DNA from: Micractinium sp. NFX-FRZ
Lineage: Eukaryota; Chlorophyta; Trebouxiophyceae; Chlorellales; Chlorellaceae
Direction of reading: 5' to 3'
Length of the DNA stretch: 64,000 bases
Assembly: GCA_029339195.1 (NCBI GenBank)
Contig: JAPTJF010000276.1
Coordinates: forward strand, 19,901-83,900
Part shown: positions 24,005-36,400 of the stretch, in pieces
How the letters are laid out: each line of letters starts with the position of its first letter
How positions within the stretch are numbered: position 1 is the first letter of the stretch
The notes under the pieces: generated by a model
The model's database searches: none
Seen by the model: the letters and a program-made list of their open reading frames with translations, nothing else
What the model was told of the DNA's origin: nothing
Program-made: the position numbers and the translations under genes

Positions 24005-27000
24005 ATGAAGGTCCTGCGTGTCGCCCGACACCTGCAGCGCAGCCTGCTGCAAGCGTCGGGTGCTGAGGGTGGGTGCCGAGGGTAGTGAGGCCCTGCCGCT
24101 GCGCCTGGGCGGCCTTGGATTGAGTTGTCATGATCATCGGAACGGGATGTGCCGGAAATGCGCGTCGGCCGACCCGGGTTGTGCTCCCTTGGGGTTACCG
24201 CTGCCGCCGCCGCCGCCACCACTGCCGCCAGTGCGCACGCCGGCTCACTCTCGAGCGGCCTGTGATCATCCCCCTTGGCAAAATGCTCCGCACTGCAGGC
24301 TGCCCTGGAGTGGTGGGCCTCAGCAGCTGCAGCCTTGCAGGGGCAGCTTCAGAGGGCCGTAGCAGCGGGAGCGGGAGGGCGCACCCGCCACGGCGAGCAG
24401 CATGCTCCGGGCGGCAAGGCGGCGAGCCGCCGCTCCCTCCGGTGCCGTGGCCCACGGGGCGGCGAGCGCTGCACTGCACCGCAGAGCGGCAGCAGGCGGC
24501 GGCAATGCCCCAAGGTGCGAGAACGTTGCATGGGAGGGCGACCAGTGGCACATGTGCTGGGGCAGCTGCTGGTACAGCAGCAGGATCAGCAGGCAGCAAG
24601 GCAGCAGGCAGGGGCTTCCTACATAAGGAACAGTGGCTTGCAGGGGCGGGCAGCCGGAGCAGCAGCGTGCTAGAACAATGTGCATGTTGCCTCTCTGACC
24701 ATGCTGGTGCGAAGGCAGCCACTGACCGTGCTGCTGTGCACTGTTCTTGCCCCCCCATCGCCTGCAGCCTCGCAGCAGCAGCAGGAGGAGGAGGGCAGCG
24801 AGGATGCGGTGGCAGTGACCAACCGAGAAGCGGCGGGCGCGGCAGCTGCCGCCACTCTGTCGGGCACGGCGGTCAAGCTCAGCGGGGGGGACCCCTTTCT
24901 GTTGAGTGTGGAGGCGGAGGAGGGGCCCATTGCGGCCTACAAGGATGGGCGGCTCAAGGGCATGTACCGCAAGGTGGGCTGCTGGGCGGGGGCGGGGTGC
25001 TGTGTGACAGCGTGTTTGCGTGTTGGATGTGGAGAGAGGCGGGGAGCAGGCACAGCGTGGTGCTGACAAGGTGAGGGCTGGGCAGCTGAAGGGGATGCAA
25101 CGGGAGGTGCGCTGCTGTGTGGGGCATGGGGGCAGGATGCGTTGTTGGGTAGGATGGTTGGGTGGGCTCTGCAGCACAGGCAGGGTGGCGCAGGTGAGGC
25201 CTCGGCTGCCCTATGGGACCCGCTATCACAAGTTGCTCTTGCCCCAACTATCCCTTCTTTGTGCTCACCTTGACCTCTCTCCTGCCCTCTCTCCCGCCGG
25301 CCCTGTGCACTGGTGCCCCCCTCCTCTGCCTGTGCAGGACGAGCGGCAGGAGCTGACCATCTCCCGCATTCAGCGGCTGTATGAAGACCTGCGGGCGCGG
25401 CTGGGAGGCGAGCAGTCACTGCGCAAGGGGCGGGGCCTGACCCTCGTGGACGCCTCCTCCCCCAGCGGCGGCAGCGGCAGCAGCAGCAGAGGCGGCGGCT
25501 GGTTCTCCGGCCTGTTTGGCGGCGGCGGGCGGGAGGAGAGCACGGCGGCGGCGGCGGCGCCGGCGGTACGGGGGCTGTACATGTATGGCGGCGTGGGGGT
25601 GGGCAAGACGATGCTCATGGATCTGCTGGCGCAGCACGCGCCCCAGTACTTCCAGGTAAGTGCACAATGCAACACGGGCGGGGGTGTTGCATTCTGCATT
25701 TTGGATGAGGTCAGGCACGTGTTTTTGTCTGCCGTGGGAGTGAGGCGGAGGGACACGGCGGCAGGTTGCGGTGTCTACCTTCCCTGGAAATGCTCGCCCA
25801 GCGCTGCCGCCTTGGCATCTTCCCGCTCTGGCCCTCCCTGGTACAGGTTGTAACTCCTGTGCAGTAGCGTGCACTCCCAACACATGCCGTTCTCCCTTGA
25901 TTTCCACCTTCCCCCTGCAGCTGGAGCGCACCCACTTCCACGACTTCATGATTGAAGTGCACCAGCGGCTGAGGTGCGAGGGAAGGGGGGGTACTGCTGG
26001 TACTGCCTGCGTCGCCGGTGCACCGCAACCGAGAGCTGAGCCTTGCCTGCCCGTCCACCTGCCCCGTTGCCTGGCCAGCGCATCACCCTCTGCCCACCGC
26101 TTGCTCCCTGATTGGCCCACCCTGTTGCCCCTCCCTCCATCAGGCACTTTGCCTCCAAGCCCGACCCGCTCACTCACGTGGCCGATGAAATCGTGGACCA
26201 GGTGGGGCAGGAGGGCTGCTGTGCCTGCTGCGGCCCTGCTGTGCGTGCTGCACCCGCTGCGACCCTGCTGTTGCGTGTCAGGCTGTCCCTCCTCCCGTCT
26301 CGCTCCCCTCCCTCTGCACCTGTTCCCCACCTCCTCTGCCTCCCACTCACCTGTGCACCACTGTCTCACAACCTACTTTGCCTGTATGGTCTCAAGCACC
26401 AGAACCCCCTTCGGTCTCTCGCCCTGCCAACCTGCACACCAACGCGCCGTGCCTGCACACATGCTTCCTGATCTCTCACTGACCTCGCCCTGCCCTGCAA
26501 CGTCGTCGTCACTTCCTCATCTCCCCCCAACCACAGACCAAGGTGCTGTGCGTGGATGAGTTCTTTGTGACCGATGTGGCGGACGCCATGATACTGCACC
26601 GCCTGTTTGGCAGGTGAGGGCGGGTGTGGAGTTCTTTCCTCCCTCGGGCAACCTCTGGGTGCCAGGGGGTGGGTCACGTGAACGGTCCTGCACTGCCTGT
26701 TTGCCAGGTCTGCAAGCGGGTGTGGGGCGGGGCGAGTGGGTGGGTGCAGGCAGGCAGGCGATATACGGCTGGCCAAGGAGTCGTCCCGGGGAGATTGACG
26801 GTTGGTGGCGCCTCCCGGCTCAACGGCAACCCCCTGCCCCCCCCCCTATGTCCTTCCCGCCACTCCTGCCGCAGGCTGTGGGACCGCGGCCTGGTGCTTG
26901 TGTCCACCAGCAACCGCCACCCGGACGCACTCTACGAGGGCGGCCTGCAGCGCAACCTGTTCATGCCCTTCATCCAACGCCTCAAGGCAAGCAGCACGCG

Positions 27001-29689
27001 CGGCCTGGCGCATTGTTGACGGGCAGTGCAGGGTCTCAGTCAGCGGCACCGCACAACGGGCGTGCCAGATATGGGAGGGGTAGCCAGTGCAGACTCAACT
27101 CAGTGCCTGCAAGCCATGTGCACTGCATTGACCCCACGACCGCGCCTGCTGTGCCTGCTGTGCCTGCTGTGCAGGATCAGTGCGTGGTGCACGACATGGA
27201 CTCCAAGACCGACTACCGCAAGCTGGCGCAGCACCACCGGGGGCTCTACTTTGTGACTCCCTCACGAGAGGAGGTGCGGTGCCATCGGGGGGAATAGGGT
27301 TTGGGGTGGTGCTGCTGCAATGCGTGAGCTACTGGCCATTGGGCGGGGCAGGCTGCATCCCTGGAGGGTCCACGGCATGCCGCTCTCACATGAGGAGGTG
27401 GGGGGCCATTTGACAGGGTGGTGCGATGCATGCCCCAACTGCCCGCCATCTCCTCCGTCCTGCCCTGCTTGCCCCGCCTCGAGCCCTTCCTGCCTCGCCC
27501 TGCCCCTCTCCCCCCACCCACCCCGCCCGCCTCGTGCCACGACCTCAACCAGACCCCTCTCCCTCCCAACCGATAGGAAGGGTTTGCACCCCAAACCCTA
27601 AACCCTGAAACCCCCTACCAGCGCAGGACCTGTATGAACGCTTTCTGGAGCTGACCAACGGCAAGCCGGTGCAGCGGCAGTACGTGGATGTGGCCATGGG
27701 GCGGCAGCTGGAGCTGCCACGCACAGGTGGGTGGGTGGGGGGGGGGGGCGGAGCAGGTGGGGTTGCCGCCCACGGGTGGGGCGGGCGGGCGGGCAGGGCT
27801 GAGCAGGTTGGGTGCACTGGGGAGGCATGGCTGCTTGCTTGCTTACTGCTGGAGGCACAGAAGGGCAGGGTGCAGGTGAGCCGGCAGGGTGCAGGGCAAG
27901 AGAGGGGGTGGGTAAGGCTGGGCACAGAGGAGGCAACCCCTGCGCCATGACAGCAGTGCTGGCAGCGAGCAACAGCAACTGCGTGGATACACACACAATG
28001 TGGCGCTGCAGGAGGTCCTGCGCCGCCGACCTCCCTCGCCCTTTCTGGTGCCCCCTCCACTCCCCCCACCCCCGCAGGCGGCTGCGTGGCCCTCTTCACT
28101 TTTGACGAGCTTTGTAACCGTCCCTTGGGAGCAGGTGCGTGGTGCTGTGTTGTGTGTGGTGTATGAACTGGGTGATGGTGGGTGGATGGGTTGCTGGGCG
28201 GATGTGCGGCTGCACATAAGTCGGTGGGGTTTGGGCACAGGCAGGCCGCCTGCCCGCCGGCATGCGCCCCACCCCCCAGCACCTGGTGTCCTGTGCCTAC
28301 GCCTCCCTCCCCGCCCTCCCATGTGCCCGCCCCATACCAGCTCTGCAATGCTGACTGCACGACCATCCCCCTCCCCACCCCTCCTTCCCACCCCGCCCCC
28401 ACCTGGCCCCCAGCCGACTACATCGCCCTCGCCAACGCCAAGCACACGCTGGCGCTGAGCGGCGTGCCCGTGTTCACGGCCGCCAACCGGCAGGCGGGCT
28501 ACCGCTTCGTCACGCTGGTGGACGTGCTGTACGAGCACAGGTGGGGAGGGGAGGGGAGGAGGCACCCGCCGTTTCTTCTTTACATACAGTATGCATGCAG
28601 TACACCTGCTGGTGCGGCATGTACTCCGCCTGCGCTGCCCACCGCATGCACCCCTTGCTTCCATGCCACCTGCACCTGTAACCGCCCGCCCCACATCCGC
28701 GCTCGGCCCCCTCGCACCCCGCACTGCACCGCACTTCCTCTTCCCAGGCGCAGCAGGGTGCGCTGCCTCTCTCTCGTCATTGAGCTCATGACAGACAGCC
28801 GCCCCATCCCTGCATGCCCACCCACGCTGCCCCTGTTATCCCTCTTGACCGCTCGACCCTGCAGGGTGCGCTTCCTGTGCTCCGTCGTGGCCAGATGACT
28901 TTTGAGCAGATTGAACCTGATGCCGACGCGATGCATCCTCTACTGTGCGCCCTTCCTCCCCGCAGGGTGCGGTTCCTGTGCGCCGCCGAGGCGATGCCTT
29001 TTGAGCTGTTTGAGAACATCCAGACCAACGCAGAGGCCAAGGCGGCGGCAGCGGCGGCGGGCCATGCAGGCGGGCGCTCCACCTATGCCGGCGGCCACGG
29101 CGGGGGCAAGGCGGCGGCCAACCTAGTGGTGGACGACAACCTTGGGTTTGCCAAGGACCGCACCATCAGCCGGCTGACGGAGATGCAGAGCGAGGAGTGA
29201 GTTCTGGGGCTGGGGGCTGGGCGGGCAAGGGGAGGGCCGGAGGGGCATGTCCACTGGGTGGGGGCATGCCAGGGGAGAGGAGGTGGCGGGCAGGCATGGT
29301 GGCTGCCGCCGGCCAGGGGGGTGGGAGGCAGGCGGAGGGGGTGGCAACGCAGGAGTGGTCGGGGGAAGCGTGCGGGCCTGGTTGGCACGGATCTGTCTGT
29401 CGCTCAGGCACAGGGCACGCTCCTGTTTTACCCTGCCGGGGGACGGCGTTCCTGTTGTCCGCACTGGGCGCCCACCCCCGCCTCCCCCGCACCCTGCGTG
29501 GAATATTTGTGACTGGCACTGTGCACTCACCCCCGCCTGCCCCGCACCCTGCGGCCCCCACTCCTGCCCAGGTACCTGCGAGCGCACGCCAAGGCGCACG
29601 CCCCGGAGCTCTTGCTTGCAATGCAAGAGGGCAAGCAGGCGAGCGGCAGCGGCAGCGGCAGCAGCGGCGGCGGGGGACAGCGGCGGTAA
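24005..29689 (+). CDS. AFG1: AFG1/LACE1-type AAA+ ATPase, probably mitochondrial
   Basis: AFG1/LACE1 ATPases act in mitochondrial protein quality control. Exons 2-13: 24768-24973, 25338-25655, 25921-25973, 26144-26201, 26537-26613, 26875-26986, 27175-27273, 27627-27726, 28078-28134, 28414-28540, 28966-29196, 29572-29689, all in phase. Exon 1 is probably 24005 to 24059 or 24068 (both phase 1); [18 protein letters not shown] looks like a mitochondrial presequence. The product is about 536-539 aa. Walker A is [12 protein letters not shown] after GLYMY. The family block [11 protein letters not shown] follows, then Walker [19 protein letters not shown] and the sensor region [33 protein letters not shown] and [13 protein letters not shown] close the C-terminal part. 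Intron 7 starts with GC at 26987. Three introns carry exon echoes. An alternative start with an upstream exon near 24402 cannot be ruled out. Confidence 0.93.
25079..25130 (+). repeat. intronic echo of AFG1 exon 2 donor edge
   Basis: The end of exon 2 with its donor (24947-24995) recurs about 130 bp downstream as gggcagctgaaggggatgca and the bases after it. Roughly three quarters of positions match by eye. Confidence 0.65.
26685..26728 (+). repeat. intronic echo of AFG1 exon 6 donor edge
   Basis: The end of exon 6 (ctgcaccgcctgtttggcag followed by GT) recurs about 95 bp downstream as ctgcactgcctgtttgccag, also followed by GT. Both copies share the next gcgggtgtgg-like stretch. The copy's donor could in principle be used. 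Confidence 0.8.
27588..27616 (+). repeat. interstitial CCCTAAA-type telomere-like motif in AFG1 intron 8
   Basis: Two to three units of the CCCTAAA type (ccaaaccctaaaccctgaaa) lie just upstream of the exon 9 acceptor. Chlorella telomeres are TTTAGGG repeats. Confidence 0.7.
28862..28925 (+). repeat. intronic echo of AFG1 exon 12 acceptor edge
   Basis: The acceptor and first 60 bp of exon 12 (28963-29028, [20 protein letters not shown]) recur about 100 bp upstream. The copy reads [11 protein letters not shown] and then TGA in the same phase. A third, weaker acceptor-like unit lies at 28744-28770. Confidence 0.85.
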
Positions 29690-30833
29690 CACACGGCCCG
29701 CAGGGCGCGCTGCCCGCGGGGGAAGCATGCAGCCGTTGGGATGCCCCAGTGCGCTTGCAGGCATAACCTGCCCATCGTGTGGCTGTCCGCGGCCACTGGG
29801 ACCCGTGCCACTGCATCATTGTGCACACACACATGTATGTGTTGTTGCCATCTGCTGCAGTTTACAGCGAGGTACAGGAGGGCATCGTGGCACATGCGGC
29901 CGCACTGGGTATTGGGCAGGCACTAAGGAGTCAAGAGGGGGGGCAGGCTAGAGTGCCTGACGTGCATGATATCTGTGGGCTACTGGGAAAGGAGAGTGCT
30001 GCGAAGGAGAGTGCAGAATGAAATGCATGCTGGGGCGGATGTACCGCTGAGCTCAGCAGTGGGGAGGTGTCGCCGCCATGCAGAGCAATGCAATGGGCAA
30101 AGCCGGGAGGATGTGTGGTGTGCACGCAACGGGGTGGCGGAAAAGCAGCAAAGTTGGTACAGATGCGGACAGGTGTAAAGAAGTAGGCAGGGGAGGGGAG
30201 AAGGTTGGGGGAGAGCTTGGAGCCATCCACAGGAGGGGCAGTGGGCGTTTAAGCTTGAGGAAACAGAGCACACGAGTGCTACCCAGGCTGGCTGAGAGGG
30301 GGAGCTGGCAGGCTGAGGGCGATGCCAACAGCCTAGCAGGGGAGGAGAGCAGGCAGGGGCAAGTGCTAGTAAGAGGTACGCTGAAGGCAGCGGAAAAGCC
30401 CATAACAGCCCAGGCCTGTGGAATGAAGGGCTCAGTTTGATGTGTCTACTTCATGTAACGTAATGTTCTCGTAGCTATGGGGTGCGGCGCCGGAGGTAGA
30501 GACAAGTGGAGGGTAGCAAGTACGGAGGGGCTATGGCTGTTGGTAGGCTTGGTTGTTGTTAAGGAGGGGCTTCTAGTCATGGGCGGGGGCCTGGCTGGCA
30601 AGGGGGCTGGGGTGGTGTGGCGAGGCTTGGCAAGTGGGTTGGCAAGGGGGCTGGGGTGGTATGGCGAGGCTTGCTCAAGGAGAGGGGGATCTGGCTGGCT
30701 GGCTGGCTGGTAGGGAAGCAGGGCCGACTGACTACTGGCTGATGTAAGGGGCTGCCTAGCTGCTGGCTTATGCAGGGGGACGGGTAAGGGCAAGTTTGTG
30801 TCTAGGCAGGGCGGGGCCAGGGGTGCCTGGCCC
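29690..30833. other. convergent intergenic region with a tandem repeat
   Basis: These are the 3' flanks of AFG1 and the unknown minus-strand gene. A 40-45 bp GGCAAGGGGGCTGGGGTGGT-type unit is repeated at about 30590-30670. No frame looks coding. Confidence 0.6.
30174..30178 (+). terminator. TGTAA, possible poly(A) signal of AFG1
   Basis: The first TGTAA after the AFG1 stop, about 485 nt downstream. A second lies at 30454-30458. The distance is rather long, so the assignment is tentative. Confidence 0.4.
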
Positions 30834-31812
30834 TCAGGCGGGGGAGGGGAACAGGGCCAGGAACGCGCGCGCATCGTCCAGCCGCTTGATATCTTCTGCC
30901 GGCATGTCGGCCTGCACATGCCGCACGCCGGCGGCAAACAGCGCCGAGTTGTGATGCTGCTTGCCGGGGATGCCGCTGCAGGGCAGGCGGGGAAGGGCAG
31001 AGCGGGGGGGCGGGCCGGGTGGGCAGGCATGGAGGTCTAGATGGTAGATCTACCATGGGTGATGCACGGTGGGGCAACTGCCAAGGGGGGCCGTCCATCC
31101 GATCTGCTGCTGGGCGAGGCATATCTGCACACACCGGGGTGCGGCTGCTCTTATTCCATGCGCACCTGTTGGGCGCCGCTGCCGCTGCGTGCGCTGCCGC
31201 AGATGCGCGCCCCGGCGTGCCGACTGCCTCCTGCGCGCCCCCTGGGCAGGCCGCCAGCAGCTGCGGCACCAGTGCCGCCAGCTGCGCCGCCAGCTGCGCC
31301 TGCGCCTGCGCCGGCTGCGGCGGCAGCGGCGGCAGCGCCACAGCGCAGGCCAGCAGGTGGTCCAGATCTAGCCGGGAGGCGGGCGGGGGCGTGAGTTCCA
31401 GGCTGGCTGCCGCGGTTGCTGGCGCTGCAGCCTTGACAGGCTGTGGCAGGCTCCAGCTGCGGCTGAGGCCCATGTCCAAGCTGCCCAGGCGGGAGAGGTC
31501 GAGGGAGAGGCTGTTGAGGAGGGAGAGCGTGGGGAGCGCCCCCGCCGACTGCTCGCTGCCTGCCGGGCTGTCTGGCACGGGCGGCGGCATGCTGTGCCCC
31601 GGGCGCACGCGTTGCGCTGGCCGCTCTGATTGATGGGCACCAAACGCGCTGCCGCGGACGCGCTTCCGGCTCGGCTGCTCGGCTTGCTGCAAGGCGGAGG
31701 GTGGGGCCGCCGTGCCGCCAGCACCAGGCGCCCACCCTTGTACGGCGGCGGGAACAGGCAGGGTCACCCCCGCCAGGGCTGGCCAGCCGCCCAAATGCTG
31801 GAGGCCCCACAT
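30834..31812 (-). CDS. unknown protein, Ala/Pro-rich, 262 aa
   Basis: Not recognised. Two exons, 31166-31812 and 30834-30975, give 789 nt in phase. The start at MWGLQHLGG is the first ATG with a sensible downstream context, but an in-frame reading continues upstream. Features seen are a basic patch (EQPSRKRVRGSAFG), a Leu/Ser-rich run with repeated LSRLGSLDMGLSRSWSL-type pattern, an Ala/Gln/Leu helical region (AQAQAQLAAQLAALVPQLL), and a conserved-looking C-terminus HHNSALFAAGVRHVQADMPA followed by EDIKRLDDARAFLALF. The basic patch could be a nuclear localisation signal, which is inference. It is divergent from the fatty acid hydroxylase gene, with a long 1.6-kb gap. Confidence 0.55.
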
Positions 31813-33413
31813 GGGGGCAGAATATGGACGAATCTGGACGAGGGGAAAGAAGAGGAAGATGAGGGGCTGGACTCTCTTTACTCTCTGCTCTGTTTTAGGC
31901 CTGGGCGGCCGGTAGGGCGGCCGGTACAAATAGACCAGTCAAGCCCCAAAGAGGCCCGGGGAGCGTCCTCCCGCCCGGCCCGCTGGTACGGCTGCTGCAG
32001 AAGCATGCATGGTCCCTCTGCAGCATGCAAGCGGAGCCGGCGCACCTGAAGCTCTGGAACTGAACCGCGGCCGGGAGCCGTCTTGGCCCGGTCGGTGGGA
32101 GGGTCTGCGGGCCTCCGCTCGCGGCAACACGCTGGTTGGATGCAGACAGGCCTAAATGGATGGCGGCCACCTCTGCTGTGGGGCCCTGCCCCTCGAACTC
32201 AAACCGCGTGCTCGTGAAGAGCCCTGGCGGACTGCCCAGGCCCTGTTGCTGGCGTTCGGGATGCAAGGAGGCGCTGAGAGCCAGTTGCGAGACGGGGGAT
32301 TACCTGATGACTGGTGACCCTCGACCGGGCACCGCTGCCCTCTCCGGTCTTGCGTGTGCACGAACGTGTTCGTTCGGCTTCCTGGCGGAATTTCGGTATG
32401 TGTGATGGTGCATTGCAGGCCGGAGGGCTAGCGGTTTGAGGTTAGACGCACCTCGCTGAGGGAGGCGCAGGGACTGCAAGGCTGCGCTCCTCGCAGGTTT
32501 GTGCGGCAGGTGGGGAGCGGCCACCGCCCGCCGCCAGCCGCCACTACTGCCCCCACCCCCTGGAGTCCCAGCGTCCCTGCAAAGCTCCCAACATCCCAAG
32601 GTCAACACTGCGTGCCTTGAATGTGACATTTGCAGGGCACAGGGTTCGGATGCGCAGGTAGCAGCGCGGTGTAACGTGCTCAAACGTTGCCCCCGGCCAC
32701 TTCGCGCGCCGAGCTGCCGCGGTGCACAGGTGACTTGTGAGCTGCCCCGAAAGATTCTGAGCCGGTACACGGCCTCATGTTATCGCAGATTGCAACGGCA
32801 TGGAGGGCGTCGTGGCGTTCGCAGGCCCACACAAGCACAACCTGCAGGGTGCAGCAGCGGCTGAATTGCCCGCTTACCCGCCGTGCTCGCTAGGGGAGGC
32901 ATCAACGTGCTTGATGGCTGCCCCCTATGCCTTCCATGCAGCCATGAAAAATCCCCTTGTTTAACCTTTGAATGACGTTCTCACACGCTTGGACATTGTC
33001 CCTGCCTTCGTGGGCGAGCAGGCAGCGGGGCTGCAGCGGAGTTGGCGGCGCCCCGCCGCCTGCCGCTGTCAAGGACCGCAGTAGGCTGTGGGCGCTCGCA
33101 AGGGTTTCGACCGCATTCTCAGCAACCTTCTTGTATGGCCAGCTTGAACCAACGGCTTGCTGGGGCTGGAGGTGTGGAGAGTTCAAGAGTTGCAACTAGT
33201 TGCGTGTCTGCCCTGCTGCGCACCATGCAGTGCAGCTGTTCAACTGTGGCCTGCAGCGGCTCAGTGCGGAACCCTGCTCCAACTTTGCTGCCCTGCACCA
33301 GCACTCTCCGAGCGCTGGTCTCCGCCAGCTTGCCGCCTCCCTTTCACGCACTTGCGCGCCCAGCTCCCACCTCAGACAGGCCCGCAGCCCGGCTTGACCT
33401 ATACAGCATCGTC
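31813..33413. other. long divergent intergenic region
   Basis: 1.6 kb separate the unknown gene and FAH. Several open frames of 70-190 codons exist, but none has paired splice sites, codon bias or recognisable motifs. I find no RNA gene. The region has lower GC in parts (32940-33000). Confidence 0.5.
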
Positions 33414-36400
33414 ATGGGGCCGGCACCCAAGGCCGGTGCGCCTGTGCGCAAGGTTTTCACCCGCGAGGAGGTGGCGGAGATGGCTGCGGCGGGCAAGCAC
33501 GTCTACATGTTCCAGGGAGGCGTGTATGATGTCGACGTCTCCAAAAGCTCGGGCGGCCTTATGCATCCTGGGGGCTACGAGGTGCGCCTGCCGCCGCCGG
33601 TGGCGCCGCGATAATCGCGACGGCTTTGTGCTCCTTCACCAATGCTGCAACTGCTGCCTATCGCTGTTGTGGTCTCGTGTGGCTGGCAAGGTGCATCAGC
33701 GCAGTGCGGAAATGTATAGAGGTTATCTGAACTACTCTGTGGTCTCGGCAAGGCTGGTTGCGCCACTCCTCAGCCAACCGAACGTGCGGCAGCGGTTCTG
33801 CTCGCCGACCCGCTTCACCCCCGTGCCCCCGCCCATTAACCGTCTCGAGGAGCACCAATCTGTCTGCCAATCAAGTGATGCACGCGGCAGTAGCACACCT
33901 GGCACCAAGAAAGTCTGCAACACACAACCACACTGCCTGCCCTGTCCTGATCGCGACAAGCCGTCTCGCCCGCCCCGGGGAAGTTTGGTACCGCGCCCTC
34001 TCCACGCTCCCTCCCCCCCCACTCACACACCCCATGCAGCCGCCCAACCTCTGCAGCGGTTGCCGCCCCCCTCATCTGCCTCACACCGCCGCTCCCTGCC
34101 CGCCCGCCTCCCCCCCCCCGGTTGCCGCGCGATCAGGTGCTGGATGAGCACCGCGGGCAGGACATCTCCGAGGTCTTCCTGGGTGGCGGCGCCGTGGGGC
34201 ACGCCCACTCCAAGGGGGCCCGCGCCCTGCTGGACAACTACTGCGTGGGGCGGCTGCAGGGGTGCGAGGAGGAGCCCAGCGCTGACCTGGCGGGCCTGGT
34301 GGACGAGAGCAAGCCGCTGCTGCCGCAGGTGGGGCACGTCACAGCTGCTTGTGTGTGTGTGTGTGTGACGTCACAGCTGCTTGTGTGTGTGTGTGTGTGT
34401 GTGGTTGCCCTCTGCGGGGGGCAGGAGCGGCGTGCGGGTGGCTAGGCTGCCGGCGCCGCCGGGAGGGGCCAGGCAGGCAGGCAGGCAGGTGTGTTTGCCC
34501 TCTGCGGGGGGTAGGAGCGGCAGGGGGTGGCTGGGCCGCTGGCGCCGGTGGGAGGGGCCAGGCAGGCAGGCGGGGCAGCGGGTGGGTGATGAGGTTGGAT
34601 CGTGCATCAGTGGCAGTGCCAACTCGTGCGCTCTCATGCACCCGGCAGCGGCTTCCGTCTTCTTCTCATGTGCCGCCCCGGAGTGGTGCGGGACCCCCAG
34701 GCCCACCTGCCCTGCTCCCCCGGCTGTGCCTCGCCGTTGTCACTCGCACCTGTGTACCGCACCCGTCGCCCACCTGTACCGCAGGTGGTGAAGCTGGACC
34801 CCAAGGTGTACCTCGATTGGGTGGCCGCCCCCTCCACGGGCCACCCCGTCATGTTTGCCAACCCGCTGATTGAGGGCATGACCAGCACGCAGTGGTGAGG
34901 GGGGCGGCCGGGTGGGCAGGCTGTTGGGTTTCGCGGTTGGCTTGATACAGCGCAGGCTGGTGACGGCCAGCCCGATCCCAGCTGTGCTCACCAGCCACCC
35001 TCGTCCCCTCACCCTCTTTGCCTGCCCCTCCCTCACTGTTGCCCTCTCCCCCCCTCCCCCCTTCCTCCCCACCCAAAGGTACGTCGTCCCGCTCCTCTGG
35101 CTGCCCGTGGCGGCGGCACTCATGTGGCGCGGCGTGGCGGCCGGCGGCCTGTCCCCCTTGCTGCTGCCCGCCACCCTGGTGCTGGGCGTGCTGATCTGGC
35201 AGCTGCTGGAGTACTCCATCCACAGGCGCGTGCTGGGTGCTGCACTGGGCATGCTGGGCGGTATGCTGGGTGTGCTTTGGTCTACGAGTGTGCTGACCTG
35301 GCTGGCAGCTGCCGGAATACTCCATCCACAGGCGCGCGCTGGGCATGCTGCGCTGGGCACACGGTCCAACCGACTGCTGCGCTCATGGCGCTGACAGAAT
35401 TCAGGGGTTGTTTCCGTTGCAATGGGATGTGGGTGCGGGGCCCACAAGGCGCATGCTTGTTCATGAATTGTGCAGTGCATGGCAGCCACAGAAGTGGTCG
35501 CGGCAGCGCGCCAGCCTACCAGCACCTGGCCACGCCCAGCCCGGTCCCCTTTTGTCCCATGCGCCTCACCTGTCCCCTGTCTGTTGCCCTCGAATTTGCA
35601 GGTTCCTGTTCCACTTTGACCCCAAGACCCCCAAGGGCATCGAGTGGCATTTCATGGTGCACGGGTGAGGCGGGGGGGTGCGGGGGCACTTGCCCCGGCG
35701 GTTGCTATGCCCAGGCTGCGACCTGATTGTACGGTGGGGAACATAAGTAAAGGTAGCACTCTTCACCAAGCACACAGTGCGCTTGCCTCCCTCTGCCCCG
35801 ACTCCCTTGGTGCAAACCTGTCCTTTGGTGCAGTCGTCGTCTTCAGTACCCCATGCATCAGCATGCACCCCGATGCAGCCACCACCACGTGTGCCCCACT
35901 TACGTTTGACCGCCCCATCCCCTCTGAATCCCGCTCTCCCTCTTGGATCCCTCAACACCATGCCACCCCCCTTCTTTTTCCCAACACCTCGGTTTCCTGG
36001 CTCCCCCCTGCAGGCACCACCACAAGTACCCCATGGACTTTGACCGCCTCGTCTTCCCGCCCGCCGTGGCCGCCCTCATCATCTCTCTCTTCTACGTCCT
36101 GCTCCACCAGCTGATGCCAATGGTGAGTTTGTGCTGTGCACACTGAGCAAGGGCAGTCGTAAGGGCACAGGTACAGGCGCGCGGTCACAGCGTATGAGGC
36201 GGCACACGGGCCACTGCCCCAGCGCCTCCTTGTGTTTGAACCATCATCTACACACGTCAAGGGCAGGTGCACAGGCGCCTGTGTGCATCCGGTGCGTTAG
36301 GTCCCAACCCACCGCCGCCTGCTGACCTGGCTTGCACGCCTCTCCTCCCGTCTCCCTCCCTCCCTCCCGCCCTCCCCCCGCTTGCCGCAGTCCTGGGCCT

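Noticed and set aside
24402..24514. alternative first exon of AFG1 ([19 protein letters not shown])
   Set aside because: It looks like a presequence but ends in phase 2, while exon 2 at 24768 needs phase 1, so it cannot join without another exon. The 24005 start fits directly.
24065..24767. extra AFG1 exon reading [19 protein letters not shown]
   Set aside because: Open frame with a plausible acceptor, but no family similarity, and it is not needed for phase.
32160..33200. possible small genes in the 1.6-kb gap before FAH
   Set aside because: Several frames of 70-190 codons on both strands, but no codon bias, paired splice sites or motifs.
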